A DNA stretch of 64,000 nt from Owenia fusiformis (GCA_903813345.2 CAIIXF020000012.1:24006184-24070183); one strand, 5' to 3'. Positions 24,511-36,525 are shown, counted from the first letter of the stretch. Numbers and translations: made by a program. Notes: generated by a model from the sequence alone, not told the origin.

Positions 24511-25220
24511 TAGAACCTGTCTAATTCAAATGTCACTAGTGGCCAAGTGTCCAGATTAGCAAATCTAGCCTCACGACTGTGTATCCCTCCCCCTCCCTCC
24601 TTCCCACCCCTGTATACTTCAGGGGGTAGACAGTCTTGACTAGTGGTGCAACTCGAATGCCAGTACTCGCCACTCACTCGTTGAATCTGTCCAAGATAGT
24701 TACTTGAGTACGTTTTTTCAAACTCGAGTAGGCATGTTTTATTATGAAGTGTTTTAAACCCCGGGAATGATGATTTTTTGTATGCACTGAACGAAACAAA
24801 GTATCGATTCCGGAAACAAAATGAAAATATTTAAAAACAAACAAACACAATTATGGCATGAATAACTACATTTATTCTCACTAATTGATACAAACTATGT
24901 ATAACATCAATAACATATAGAAGAAACGAAGAAATTGTATCTATTTGGTCTTCAAACAGTCGACTAGGTGAGTTTTTTATTTTTTTTAAATTTTTCCCTC
25001 ATTTTTGCGAGTGGTACTCGATTACAGTGGCATTTTCACACTTTCTACTCGAGTAGCATTTTTCTTGCGAGTTGCACCACTAGTCTTGACGCAAGACTAA
25101 GATAAACAGATGTTCTAATTTCAAGGTTTTTCAAATATGTGAGTCAATGGGAGGTAACGCATTTGGGACTGGGAATGTGTTCACATTGAGAGGTGTTCTG
25201 ATTAGAGAGGTTTTGTATAT
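24511..25220. mobile_element. Old MITE (AGAACCTGTCTAAT ends) interrupted by a hAT MITE
   Basis: Left TAGAACCTGTCTAATTC and right GATTAGAGAGGTTTTGT are inverted ends of the AGTAAAACCTGT family. The middle is interrupted at 24641-25082 by a younger element. Removing the insert and one duplication leaves about 260 bp, close to the size of relatives elsewhere in the window. Confidence 0.6.
24641..25082. mobile_element. hAT-like MITE, 442 bp, 8-bp duplication
   Basis: Ends TAGTGGTGCAACTCG and CGAGTTGCACCACTA. It is flanked by a perfect 8-bp duplication GTCTTGAC (24633-24640 and 25083-25090). ACTCGAGTAG-type words are repeated near both ends. An 8-bp duplication with these ends fits the hAT superfamily. 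Non-coding. It is nested in the older MITE at 24511. Confidence 0.92.
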
Positions 25221-25239
25221 AACAGATTTCACTGTAAAC

Positions 25240-26730
25240 CTGTATATTTTACTTGGCTGAATATCTCAAGGATGTACCCTACTCTGTGTAAAGTGCTAAT
25301 ATAAGACAGCTGTTAAGTGATTGAAGAAGCTTTGTAAAATGTCCACCTTGAACATATTGGACCTTTAATTTGTTATGTTTAGGGGTCAGATCAAAATGTC
25401 AGTTTCTCGAAAAATGTTAGGAACCTCCTTCAACATCAAAACACAAATTAAATTGAAAAACTGAATACAAGTATCATACCAATTAACAAAATGGCATTCA
25501 ACCCCTTCATAGAATGTAATAATAAAACATGTACTAGCTGCTTTACACCCTCCCAAATACATAAATGTTTTTCAATAAACAATATCAATTTCAATAAACA
25601 TCACAATTTCAACCTGATCTCTTATTCTATGTACAATATGCTCGTCTACTAGTCTTCTGAACTGTCATCAAGGGTAGAAATGTTTCTGAATGATAGAACA
25701 TAAACACATTCCAGCTTGCAGCCAAAATCAATATATTCCAATATAGGATATCCCAGGCAGAAGATCAATGGGGATTACATTTTATATATTCAAGGATCTA
25801 ATCTGTTCAAAACATTAGAAATGTAATTTAGGATGGGACCATAAAGGAATGAATAGACTTCTAATGCTTCTATTTGAGATGATTGACCCTCCTTTCAATA
25901 GTATATAAACTTTAAGTGTTTGGTTTTGATTTCTGGTTTTCAATGTTGACCTTTGTACTTCCCCTTAATTCTTAAATACACTTCATGTGCACTACCATTA
26001 CATGTGCAATACCTTTAATATATGTGTAATACCATGATATGTGTAATACCATTTCATGCTGCTTCCTAGGTACATATATGCACAATCAAAGGGTGACCAC
26101 TGCATGACAGTTTATCCCCTGTAGTTGTGATGTAAAAAGACAGCAGTATAAAACCAAGTGGCAGCCTTATTTCCTACAAACAGCTGTCTTGGTAGTCTAC
26201 AAAACCTGGATTTGTAAAATCCAATAATTTCAATGTATTGCTTCATCTCTTGTGCTTACCAATTATGACATGGTTAATTAGTGTAAAAATACTCTTTTCG
26301 ATGGTTTGACTTAACTGCATCAAATAAAAGCTTCATTTACTGATTAAATATGTAATAAAATTACCAAATAGCCACTTCGCTCAGGATATACAGAAAGTGC
26401 AGAACATTGCATGTGTGTATAACTATAACATTACAAAATGCTGACAATGTAATACATAACATCAATACACTCATAATTCTTTAGAATTGTTTCACTAAAA
26501 TAACACAAATATTATACCAGCCAAAGAAACAGTCAAATTGATCGCTGATTCAGGATGTAAAAATATAGCTTTGGTTGACAGCTATTTATTTGGAATGTGA
26601 ATTAGACTAAGAAGAATTTTGATAAAAGTTATTCAGGGTTTCAAAATCTTGGCTTTCTATAGAAATAAGTAAGATCCAAAATAAACTCTGACACAGAATT
26701 ACATAATAATGATGTACAGAAACATGTTCT
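25240..26730. other. Non-coding stretch, nothing recognised
   Basis: AT-rich text with no bounded element. A short run of ATGTGTAATACCAT words lies at 25990-26055. Confidence 0.5.
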
Positions 26731-26735
26731 ATTAT

Positions 26736-27590
26736 TACATCCTATGCAGACAGAGCCTGTGGGAAATATTGGGTGGGGAGCAAATGAGCGGAGGGTGCGG
26801 AGCTAACGGTCATTTTTGAATTTAAATTTGGGATATTTCTAGAACTAAGCCGTTTTGGGACTTCAAATATACCAAGATATGTGTATTTGACACCAAATAT
26901 CAATACAATTGTGAAAATAGTAGCGCAATTCATTCTATAGCGACGCAGTGTGCCTTAAACATTTCCCAGACCTATATATTTTGAAATTATCCTTTTAATC
27001 CTGAGTCCCCAGCATTCATAAAAAATGATGTTCAAGGTACACTATCTATACAAATTATTTTTGCATCTTGGAAGCCAGGCAGTATCAATGTGATTTTATA
27101 AAAATTCGGAAATGTTTTTCAGATATGAGCCCCCTCTAAATATTGGGTGCGGAGCAGCTCCATAAACGTAGCTCCGCACCCAATATTTAGAGGGGGCTCA
27201 TATCTGAAGAACATTTCCGAATTTTTATAAAATCACACAGATACTGCCTGGCTTCCAAGATGCAAAAATAATTTGCTTGGGTAGTGTATCTTGAACACCA
27301 TTTTTTATGAATGCTGGGGACGCAGTATTAAAAGGATAGTCTCAAAATATATAGGTCTGGGAAATGTTTAAGGCATACTGCGTCGCTATAAAATGAATTG
27401 CACTACTATTTTCACAATTTTATTGATATTTGGTGTCAAATACACATATCTTGGTATATTTGAAGTCCCAAAACGGCTTAGTTTCAGAAATACCCCAATT
27501 TTAAATTCAAAAATGACCGTTAGCTCCGCACCCTCCGCTCATTTGCGCCGCACCCAATATTTCCCACAGGCTCTGTCTGCATAGGGTGTA
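26736..27590. mobile_element. Fold-back palindrome element, two 420-bp arms
   Basis: Arms at 26736-27155 and 27171-27590 are reverse complements over their whole length with a ~15-base centre (AGCTCCATAAACGTA). The two arms have equal length about the midpoint 27163, so there is no net length change between them. A modest number of substitutions is seen by eye. Outer ends are TACATCCTATGCAGACAGAG and its partner ending GCATAGGGTGTA, with TTAT on both outer flanks (26732-26735 and 27591-27594). The same small peptide frame appears in both arms (minus in the left, plus in the right), a trivial result of the symmetry. If transcribed it would form a long hairpin RNA. The transposon class is unknown; the ends could alternatively be read with a TA flank. 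Confidence 0.93.
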
Positions 27591-27599
27591 TTATATGCT

Positions 27600-29100
27600 T
27601 AAGTGCTATAACCAATAAACCTCATACATGGGTTTCAATAGATATAAGTTAAGAAGTTCTCAATAAATCTTTAAATATATAATTATTAATTTAGTGGTCT
27701 CACTCGCATTAGAGCAACCAGACATTGCAAACAGACATTGTACCCTGTTGAAGATTCAACTATTTAACAATATCCTGTTGAGGAAAAAGCCTTGAGAGAT
27801 CACTGTAATTATTATAAGAAGTTGTTAAAACAAACGTACATTATCCATAGCTTTTTCAATGAAATATTGGAAGAATCTAAAAAACATGTGTATTTTGGAA
27901 GCTAATTTAAGTGACATGTGATATCAAATGACTTTTAATAAGTATTTCCAAAGTGTCAAACACTACTTTCTATTTTTCGCTGTCTTTACAAATTAAACTA
28001 ATAACATAGAATTCCAAATGTGTAAAGCATCTGTGTTCTCTTTTTTTAAGTACACAATTTTAAATCCTATTCATAAACATTTTCAATGAATTGGTTAATA
28101 TGTTCATTAATTCCCTATTCTCTTGAGACTATTGAGATTGGGAATGCATATTGCATGCATTCATACTTCATCTGAGAATAATTCTGATTTTTTAATACTT
28201 AATTATACATTCATTAAAAATTTTTCCAATATTATGAGATTTTTTTCATGGGTTTACCATACTTCAATGGTGTAGATTTACAACAGTGCTTTTATCTACC
28301 ATCCATTTTGAGTCTTTAATAATAAAGATTCAATTTTCTTAAGTTTGTTTTGACTCAATGTATTTGAGTTATTGCAAGAAAGTCAATCAGTAGAGTCAAT
28401 GAAGGTTTGATCAATGCAATATAGTTCAAGTAATTCCAATTTTTAGGAAAATTAAAAAATCTGAACAGAAGGCAAACATCTTAATGAGAAACTGTTTTAG
28501 ATAAATTCGATTTGCATCAAGTCGCTGACAAGGGGAGGGGGTGTTACAAACGTTTCCTTATGTTCTCAGATGAAAAGAAATGACTTTAAAGTGAAACTTG
28601 TATGACAAGTAACCACGGAAACCCCAGAGGCAACCAGAAACAACATGTCTTGTAGCAAAGTCTAAAATTCTTAATAAACATGTAATCTTGGGTTCCTTCT
28701 TCATAGCCTCACAGTTTTCAATCTAAGAACCCATGCTTTCTTGGCCAAAATACAGAAATGTGTGATAGATATCAGTGCAGTATCTTCCAAAGATACAGTG
28801 ACCATTGTTGCTTGCTTGCTACCTTTCTTCTATTGTCTTCCCTCAATAGCTCTTTTTATTAGCTTCTTCTTTATAAGCTTCTTTTTTATTAGCCACAGTA
28901 GTGGTCATCTGATTTTCTAAAGATAACACAAGTTGAATAGTTTTTTAGTCTACTACCTAATAAATAAGGCTAATCAAGTAGACCCAATAATGAGAGGATC
29001 ACATCAGATTCACATACTTTCCTAGCAGTTTGATTTAAGAGAACATCAGCCTTTCGGAAACAAACTCAACCATTAATTTGATATTACAATCTAACTGTAT
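27600..29100. other. Non-coding stretch, nothing recognised
   Basis: AT-rich. Holds a fragment GAGAGATCACTGTAAT (27795-27810) like one end of the CAGTGATCTCCC family and a CAGAAATGTGTGATAGATAT word at 28753. No gene. Confidence 0.5.
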
Positions 29101-29104
29101 ATTA

Positions 29105-29214
29105 GAATCATGTTTGTGATGAAATCATGTTTGTGATGAAACCATGTTTGTGATGAAATCATGTTTGTGATGAAATCATTTTTGTAATGAAATCATTTTT
29201 GTGATGAAATCATG
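29105..29214 (+). repeat. 17-bp minisatellite, about 6 units
   Basis: Unit GAAATCATGTTTGTGAT. Four close copies are followed by two with CATTTTTGT in place of CATGTTTGT. It trails into AATCATGYCAATGAATCC doublets to about 29245. Confidence 0.93.
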
Positions 29215-29542
29215 CCAATGAATCCTAAATCATGTCAATGAATCCTTCATCATAACCCAGACATCAATGATGCTTATAAATATATTAATAAATATATGAA
29301 TATCAAGATTTACCAATTTATGATTTATTGATATAATAACCACAATGGCCTTTATTGAGAACTTCAATATAAAGTATGTAATGAAATCAAGTAATGAAAT
29401 GAATACCCTGGGACCCAGATACTAGCAATAGAATTCTACCCTCTCCAAATTCTGAATGATATTACAGTTTTGCTAACTGATAAGATCTTCATTAACTCAA
29501 ATGGCATTTTGTAAGAGATTAAAAATAAAACTCAAGCACTGC

Positions 29543-29613
29543 CATGCAAAATGTCACCACCTGCCATTTGTTACAGACACTGAATGCTAAACCACCAAAC
29601 ACCATCCACAAAT
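29543..29613 (+). repeat. Dispersed repeat family 'ATGTCACCACC', copy 3 (partial)
   Basis: CATGCAAAATGTCACCACCT through CCATTTGTTACAGACACTGA to CACCATCCACAAA. The right part seen in other copies is missing. About 110 bases upstream it is preceded by GAATACCCTGGGACCCAGA-type text (29400-29450) that also occurs at 15025 near copy 2, so the true repeat may be longer. Confidence 0.65.
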
Positions 29614-30722
29614 AAACAGGAAAATGACATAAAAGTGATTAACTCATCAGATATGTAAGCCTAGATCAAAGGATATGAAAGAGCGTATATGTAGCTTTTC
29701 TTCAGAGCTATGAAGTCAAACTTTTACAAAGGGTATAAAATAAATGAATAGATGAACAAGAAGCTCATAGATGTAATCGGATGTGATTTGTGCCTACAAT
29801 AAGTTAACATTGATCTAATTTTGATTAAGAGTTCAGACATGTAATCTATAATGTTTATATATTGGTTAGTCCCTTACAGTTCAAAGCAGTCAGATCAATA
29901 CGCAGTAAAACCTGTCAACAGTGAACACTAGCAAAGATATTGATGTTTAAAGAGTTTACTACTTTGGAAGAGTTAATAAAGCCATCCAAAACATGTCCAA
30001 ACCCCTATAATCAATCTCCAATCTGTATAAAACAAAGGGATATAACTTGATGCAATGGTGAAAGGGGCTTGATAAAAGACTAGAAATTCTATATTGGTTA
30101 TCTTTTCAGATACAACCAATATCATATTACTGTTAATGAAAAGCTATTTTTATTCCATGTACTTACTAAAAATACATCTAAACAAATCTTATCAGATATA
30201 ATCAATATCATATTTCTGTAAATGAAAAGTTATTTGTATTACTTGCTAAAAATACATCTCACGAATCTTTAACTCATCCAAATGTAATCATTGTTATGAT
30301 TAGCTGAAGACTAATATTTTGACTTGGTCCCTAGTGATAGTGCAAAGAGGCCATAGCTAACCCTGAGATGACCCCCCTGTCATAAAAATGAAACTACAAA
30401 TAGGAAAACTATTTCTGACACCTTGCCAATGAGTTAAAACAATCTTGCACAAATATAGCAATCATTTCTGATCAAGTGCCAAAATATGAACAGATTTCAT
30501 GACATTTTAGAAAAATATAAATTTCAGCAATACTCTCAAGTACCTTGCACTCAGTGTCTAGTTATAAACTACCTCCCAGTAAAGAAAAAGCTCTCTTTTG
30601 AGAAGTCAGACAATATAAATGGTAATTCTCAAGGTATTTGGGATTTAGAGTCAGTTATAATATTATTGTATGGAAGCAATGTTTGAAGACTTCATAAAAA
30701 CAAGAACACAAATGTGTACAAA

Positions 30723-32359
30723 ATGTCCCCACCAAGTGGTGATCCCGTGAAATGGTTATCCTGAAAATGAGTAGACAAGACTTTACCAACACAATTTGAG
30801 GACGGAAAATCCAAAGTGGCCACCTTAAAATTAACCCAGAATGCCAAAAATTTAGTCAGTTCTAGATTTTCATACTAAGAACCACCCCTGAAAATTTGAA
30901 ATTGATCCGTCACACAGTTAACCAGAAAACATGTAAACAAGACTTTACAGACAAGATTTCAGGATGGAAAATCCAAAATGGCTGCCTTGACATTTACCAA
31001 GAATGTCAAAAAACTAATCTGTTTGTAGATTTTCATACTAAGAATCATCCCTGAAAATATGAAATTGATCTACCAAACGGTTCACCAGAAAACATGTAAA
31101 CAAGACTTTACAGACAAGATTTCAGGATGGAAAATCCAAAATGGCTGCCTTGACATTTACCAAGAATGTCAAAAAACTAATCTGTTTGTAGATTTTCATA
31201 CTAAGAATCATCCCTGAAAATATGAAATTGATCTACCAAACGGTTCACCTGAAAACGGGTAGACAAGACTTTACAGACAAGATTTTAGGACAGAAAATCC
31301 AAAATGGCTGCCTTAACATTTACGCAGAATGCAAAAAAAGTAATCAGATGTAGATTTTCATACAAAGAATCATCCCTGAAAATTTGAAATTGATCTATCA
31401 AACCGTTCTCCTAAAAACGCGTAGACAAGACTTTACAGGCAAGATTTTAAGACGGAAAATCCAAAATGGCTGCCTTGACATTTACCCAGAATGCAAAAAA
31501 ACTAATCAGTTCTAGATTTTCATACTAAGAATCATTCCTGAAAATTTGAAATTGATCTACGAAACAGTTCACCTGAAAACGAGTAGACAAGACTTTACAG
31601 ACAAGATTTTAGGACGGAAAATCCAAAATGGCTGCCTTGACATTTACCCAGAATGCCAAAAAACTAATGAGATCTAGATTTTTATACTAAGAATCATCCC
31701 TGAAAATTTGAAATTGATCCACCAAACGGTTCACCTGAAAACGCGCAGACAAGACTTCACAGACAAGATTTTAGGACCGAAAGATCCAAAATGGCCGACA
31801 ATAAAAAAGTCCTTATGAGTTTTTGCTGATTTCTTTTTACAAAATTATCACATATAACTACTGTTAACAATAAAGTAGGCTTTTACAGCAAAGTACATCT
31901 GAAATTATTTATAAAGCTACTAAATAGTTAAAGTATGAAAACTCAAAAACACCATTCAATATGATACAAAGTATTATCGCGCGCTAACTTTTCTTAAGAC
32001 ATTCAAAATGGCTGACATGACTGAGCTAGCAGGTCCAAAACCTAATCAGATCTAGAATGAAGTGAGCTGAACAAGATGTTAAAGTTTTAAAAGCAACTGT
32101 GAAGCAGTTTTTCTTAAAGTTTGCAGACAAGGATTTTAGCATTCGACTTCAAAATGGCCGACAGGAAGTAGGTAATGAGTTAATTTTTTTTCATCCACAT
32201 CTGTATGCACTCATAAGTTATCCCTGAAAATTTGAAGGTGATATCTGTAGCAGTTTTGGAGAAAACTGCCGGACGTACGGACAGACGGACAGACAGACGG
32301 ACAGACAGATGGACGCGCCTAGGCCGACAATATGGCCCCACACTATGTGGTGGGGACAT
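30723..32359 (+). mobile_element. Pearl/Helentron-like non-autonomous element B
   Basis: Starts ATGTCCCCACCA and ends TGGTGGGGACAT (12-base inverted ends), 1637 bp in all. It contains six full and two partial ~163-bp tandem units (30800-31800), a unique segment, an ACGG/ACAG microsatellite (about 32272-32312) and a terminal hairpin CCACA-CTA-TGTGG just before the right end. This is the typical pearl layout known from bivalves, including repeat units near 160 bp. Both this and the element at 22698 contain words of the type AAATGGC(T/C)G. No protein-coding capacity. Confidence 0.85.
30800..31800 (+). repeat. ~163-bp tandem repeats, six full units
   Basis: Unit starts (GGAYGGAAAATCCAAAATGG) fall at 30800, 30962, 31125, 31288, 31450, 31612 and 31774, spacing 162-163 bases. 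Units 2 and 3 are nearly identical, pointing to recent local duplication. The other units vary more. Confidence 0.96.
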
Positions 32360-32447
32360 AATAATTTCTATGAAAATATAAATTTTGCAAGTAAGCATAA
32401 TTTCACGTGAATTGAGGTTTATGAGTGACACATTATAATATATATAT

Positions 32448-32733
32448 ATCTTTTATTGACTCTTTAGATGTCATATCATGACATATTAGTCACTAAGGTA
32501 GAGCAGTTCTTCCCATTGTCGAGTTGAAGAACTGGTATCTTTATCCTGGCTGGAACCATAGACAATTCTAGCCAGCGCCAGCCTTTTATCGAGTTAGCAG
32601 CACTCTAGTAATCGCCGGTATAGGTCAGCAGTCATAGGTCAAAGACAAATCACAAGAAGTGCTGTGACCTGGGTTTGAACCCAAGACCTCTACTTTTCAG
32701 CTGAAGCCAGACTTCCTGCTTTTCAGACCAAAA
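32448..32733 (-). mobile_element. tRNA-derived SINE, long copy
   Basis: On the minus strand: a tRNA-like head with a good B box (GGGTTCAAACCC near 32665) and a degraded A-box region. It is followed by a ~135-bp body (GCTGGCGCTGGCTAGAATTG through GACATCTAAAGAGTCAATAA) and an AT-repeat tail (TATATATATA). The body is shared with the copy at 51208. SINE family not assigned. Confidence 0.75.
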
Positions 32734-33543
32734 GAATATCACTGTATTTATTTGTGATCTCGAGTCTGTCAACATTGAATCAAAAACTGCATACTTTTTA
32801 ATTGGAAATCTCATGGTTTCTGGATTGTGTGATAGCAGCTACTATATTACAGTAAATATGGTCAGTAGTAGAAAAAATGATATTAGTGTTTCTGAAGATA
32901 ATTAAATTGCTTGTGACTACTGACTAGACTAATACGCTTGATGTTGACCGGCAGAAGGCAAATTGACTAATATTCCTCATGGGTCTAGCATCAATAGAGC
33001 CAATGTAAACTAGGAAATCTCTAGTTAGTTATCTTTTAAGTGAAGTTATTTATTTTTAACCTGTTTAAGGGCTTTCACCTAACTAGAGCGATAAAACCCT
33101 TGGAGCAAGTTTAGAAGGCAGTTTTTTATTAGTAGTTTCTCATTACAAGGTTAGATCTTTTAATAAATCACATTTTCTTCAATAAACCTATAAATAAGCC
33201 TACATTTCGGATGAAGTTACCCAAAATACATTAGCGTAGCTCACATCTCGTTCCTCGGTATAAAGTAATTGCTACTATCTGGGCTTTAGAGTATGATGAA
33301 CTCTAAATCAGAATCATCTAATGCATATCACAAAATGCAACATGAAAAAACTCAAAAAATCAAAACCCCTATAATACATTACTGATTATATAAGGCTAAC
33401 AAACCTAAAACTGAAATGCCAATGCATGCAGAGTATGAAAATACAACCAAACAAAGCTTGACAACATAAGGGTTTTCAAGGGTAATAAACACACCTCTTG
33501 ATATGGTGGATTTGCTCAGTTGTATCACAGTTTATCCGATAGG

Positions 33544-33726
33544 CTGTAAAACCTGTCTTAGTGAACACCTCTCAGTCTAGTGAACACATGTGTTAAGTGA
33601 ACACCACTTAAAAATATATTTTACATTGACTCCAGTATTAAATTCCCTCTCTGTAATGAACACATGCCTACAGTGCACACTGTTTTGTGGCTCCATAGGT
33701 GTTTACTATATATAGGTTTTACTGTA
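33544..33726. mobile_element. MITE with GTAAAACCTGTCTTAG ends
   Basis: Left CTGTAAAACCTGTCTTAGTG and right TATATAGGTTTTACTG, with four TGAACAC words inside. It is the best-preserved member of the family at 7081, 21249 and 44531. Confidence 0.65.
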
Positions 33727-33729
33727 TAT

Positions 33730-35095
33730 TTGTGGGAAAATGATCACCTCAACACTTTAAGCTTAACACTCTCATGATATGAGTGATTAAAATGCTCTTG
33801 GTATATGCTGAGGTCTGGTTAGAGCCCATAGTCTTCAACTTGACACCCTACTATTCATAATGAATAATGAAAAAGTAATGCATTGTATCTTGATAGATGA
33901 TAAATGGTGGTATTTACATCCAATAACTCCTAGATGAGATAATTAAGCACAGTTTGTATAATAAGCTCCTCTACCTTACTTTAACCAGCTGTAAATCATT
34001 TATTAAATAAAAGCAATCACTCAAGGCTGCAGTCTGTTTGCCATTTGTACTTGTGTAATAATAATATGCCAGGGCATTTATCACAATAGGACATATTAAT
34101 TATGTAATCATATCATTATAGAATATTAGAGCAGTCTACTTCTAGATCTCTTCATATATTCGATTCAGGAGAAAACAGATATTTATTATGTACATTTGTA
34201 ATTTCATTAGTAGAGGAGTCTCTGCTCCCCTTGAGAACTTCAGTTGGAAGAGGGGATTCTTCCATATTGCTACACCAGTTGTTCAGTATATTCCAGAATC
34301 CAGACCCTAGTCTCTGGACCCCCCACTCCCTGTTACAAGAACTTGAAGCAAGACTTATCTTCCTTCATTATGAAACAATGTACTTTGATGGATCAAAATG
34401 GAATAGTGCCACAAACCACAGAAGCAAGGTCTCAATACCTTTTGTTTCAAGAAAAAACCATACACGTTTTTATCTTTTTAACTACTTCTCATTCTCAACT
34501 CTCATCAAAAATTACCTTCCACTCTAAACCTATTGTGAGATCACAGCCTTCAATTAGCTTCTTTCTAGTAACTATTGCTCATCGTAAGTATCTGCTAACT
34601 CAAAAAAGACAATTACAAGCAATAAAGAGGGGAGTATTTTCATGTACAGTTAAACCCGTCTTAGTGAACACCTGTGTATTGTGAGTGAACACCTGTGTCT
34701 AGTGAACAATCCATCTCAGCTAATACTCCACATCAATAATCACTAATATTTTACTCAAAAGCACCCCATGTGGTCTAAATTAGTGGGACTCTGATTCTAT
34801 ATGTGGCCTTTATCAAGGGAGCAATATTGCTAGTCCCAAAACAGAAAGTGTGATGAGTATCAGAATGCCAGAAAGCCAGAATGCAGAAGAATGTGAAATT
34901 TTCATCCTGGGTTAATCTTATATCAACATCAGCCATCAGAGAGCACATGGTTCCAGTCTAACATAGTAGACCCAATGGGGAACACATGTTCTGTCCATTC
35001 CATGCAGACTCTACATCTCATCTCAATATCATATCAACAATCTGATTTTGGATCACATTTATACAATATTGAATGTGTTTCAGTATATCTTTTCA
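33730..35095. other. Non-coding stretch with fragments
   Basis: Holds a fragment ACAGTTAAACCCGTCTTAGT with TGAACACC words at 34647-34712, and an AACAGAAAGTGTGATGAGTA word at 34840. Two overlapping plus-strand frames at 34231-34684 are open by chance as far as I can tell: no motif, no splice signals. Confidence 0.45.
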
Positions 35096-35101
35096 TATTA
35101 C

Positions 35102-35258
35102 CCAGATCTGATTAATCTCATTTGTGTTTTGTCTTAATTTCCAAATATGGGCGTCGTGTAATTTTACTCGCGGGGAGGAAGAAATCAATGTATTAATACC
35201 AGTCCCTTGTTCTGCCTGGGAAATTACTTCACTTGCTAATGGTGTCAGATATGGATTC
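35102..35258 (-). CDS. Possible coding exon, unrecognised
   Basis: A 157-bp block on the minus strand between a plausible 3' splice site (TGCTTTATAATCTGCAG) and a good 5' splice site (ATCTGG, then GTAATATG). It reads 52 codons after one leading base. The peptide begins NPYLTPLASEVISQAEQG and ends KLHDAHIWKLRQNTNEINQI plus W. CpG-containing codons (CCG, CGA, GAC GCC) stand out from the AT-rich surroundings. A plus-strand frame over the same bases is also open (CSAWEITSLANGVRYG...), but it meets a stop just inside the only good plus-strand acceptor. Strand and reality are both uncertain. It lies immediately beside a minisatellite at 35321. Confidence 0.3.
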
Positions 35259-35320
35259 CTGCAGATTATAAAGCAGTACAAGTACCGCCACTCTGCTTCT
35301 TTGGACTCTGAGGTATTATC

Positions 35321-35557
35321 ACTAGGCACAAATTTGACAAATTTTGACTTGGGAAACTAGGCACAAATTTTGACTTGGGAAACTAGGCACAACTTTTTCA
35401 AATTTTGACTTGGGAAACTAGGCACAATTTTTCAAATTTTGACTTGGGAAACAAGGCACAAATTTTTCAAATTTTGACTTGGGAAACTAGGCACAAATTC
35501 TTTTAAGTTTGACTTGGCAAACGAGGCACAAATTTTTCAAATTTTGACTTTGGGAAC
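35321..35557 (+). repeat. ~35-bp minisatellite, about 7 units
   Basis: Units of ACTAGGCACAAATTTTTCAA followed by ATTTTGACTTGGGAA. One unit lacks ~9 bases, and single-base variants are spread across the array. Confidence 0.95.
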
Positions 35558-35576
35558 TTCTTGTCTTACCTTTTGC

Positions 35577-35622
35577 ATTTATTCGACTTCGCTTCTCAAA
35601 AGAGATATTCATCTTCAGTGCG
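35577..35622 (+). repeat. Diverged end of the promoter-like element family
   Basis: TACCTTTTGCATTTATTCGA then CTTCGCTTCTCAAAAGAGA resembles the TACCCTTTGCATT...CTTCTTAAAAGAGAG end of the 13165/40890 copies, base by base with about 20% differences. The rest of the element is not recognisable downstream, so this is a solo end or an old, deleted copy. Confidence 0.5.
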
Positions 35623-35808
35623 ATGGGGGTGACCCATAACCAATAAAAATAAAACCACAAGAAAGAAGAAGAAAAGAGCTTGAAGCTTCTAGCTCAATTT
35701 TGAAGGAAGTTGCATCAATTTTTGTAAAATTCAAAATAAATCTTATTTTTTGTCTTGTTTATGCCACAATCTCATCTCTGACTGAAACTGAAATTTTTGG
35801 GGTGATCA

Positions 35809-35830
35809 CCCCCCCCCCCCCCCCCCCCCC
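35809..35830 (+). repeat. 22-base poly(C) run
   Basis: Uninterrupted C run, the longest of nine C runs of 10 or more in the window. Confidence 0.97.
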
Positions 35831-35839
35831 ACTGACTGA

Positions 35840-36520
35840 AAGCTGTCTACGCCCCTGACTTGTAAATTCCAATATCTTATCCTCTAGGAATGCAACCAAA
35901 AATGATTTAAGATGTTTACTTTGTCAAGCAATGTTTGCTGCACTTGTGGATATACATATATCTATAGTCACCATCAAAGTGCTAAATCAATGCATATTTC
36001 AATTAAAAGAGCAAGCAACAAGAAAATATAGAAACCAATTAAGTTAATGATAAACTGTAATATAAACATCTCATGATTAATCATTCTAGACAAGTTAGAA
36101 TATCTCCTGTTATTAAAATATTTATTGTGAATTTGTGGTATTGATTATGCATTAAAAACAAAGAATAAATGTAAAGCAATGAAACATGTCTAGCCATAAA
36201 ACATCATGAATGCAAATATAAAGTATGTGGTTGTTATTTTCAGCGTGTTACTGTATTGAATCTCTATCTGTGTACAAATAACAGTGTTGGGTAAAGTGCT
36301 TTACTTTACAGCTTGGTACTCAATGTGGCTCTCAATGTAACACACAATGCTACATATTATCACAGATTTCTCTCTCAAGTTGATAACATGACCCTAGTAG
36401 TACTTTAATGTGAGAATTACACTTTTGGGGTTTTCGCTGATCTATATAATCATACATCCAGTACCCTCACCTCTATTGGGGAGTTATCTTTATGGTATAA
36501 TATTATGTAACAGTGTGCCA
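35840..36520. other. Non-coding stretch, nothing recognised
   Basis: Ordinary AT-rich text with stops in all frames. Confidence 0.5.
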
Positions 36521-36525
36521 AGTTA

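Noticed and set aside
26742-27584. Matching 63-codon frames in opposite directions (MNCATIFTIVLIFGVKYTYL type)
   Set aside because: They are the same DNA seen twice because of the palindrome. No motif or splice signals.
30723-32359. CRISPR-like reading of regularly spaced repeats
   Set aside because: Units are contiguous 163-bp tandem repeats, not short repeats with unique spacers, and the sequence is eukaryotic.
34231-34684. Two overlapping plus-strand frames (98 and 146 codons)
   Set aside because: Both open by chance in low-stop text. No domain, and the right end runs into a MITE fragment.
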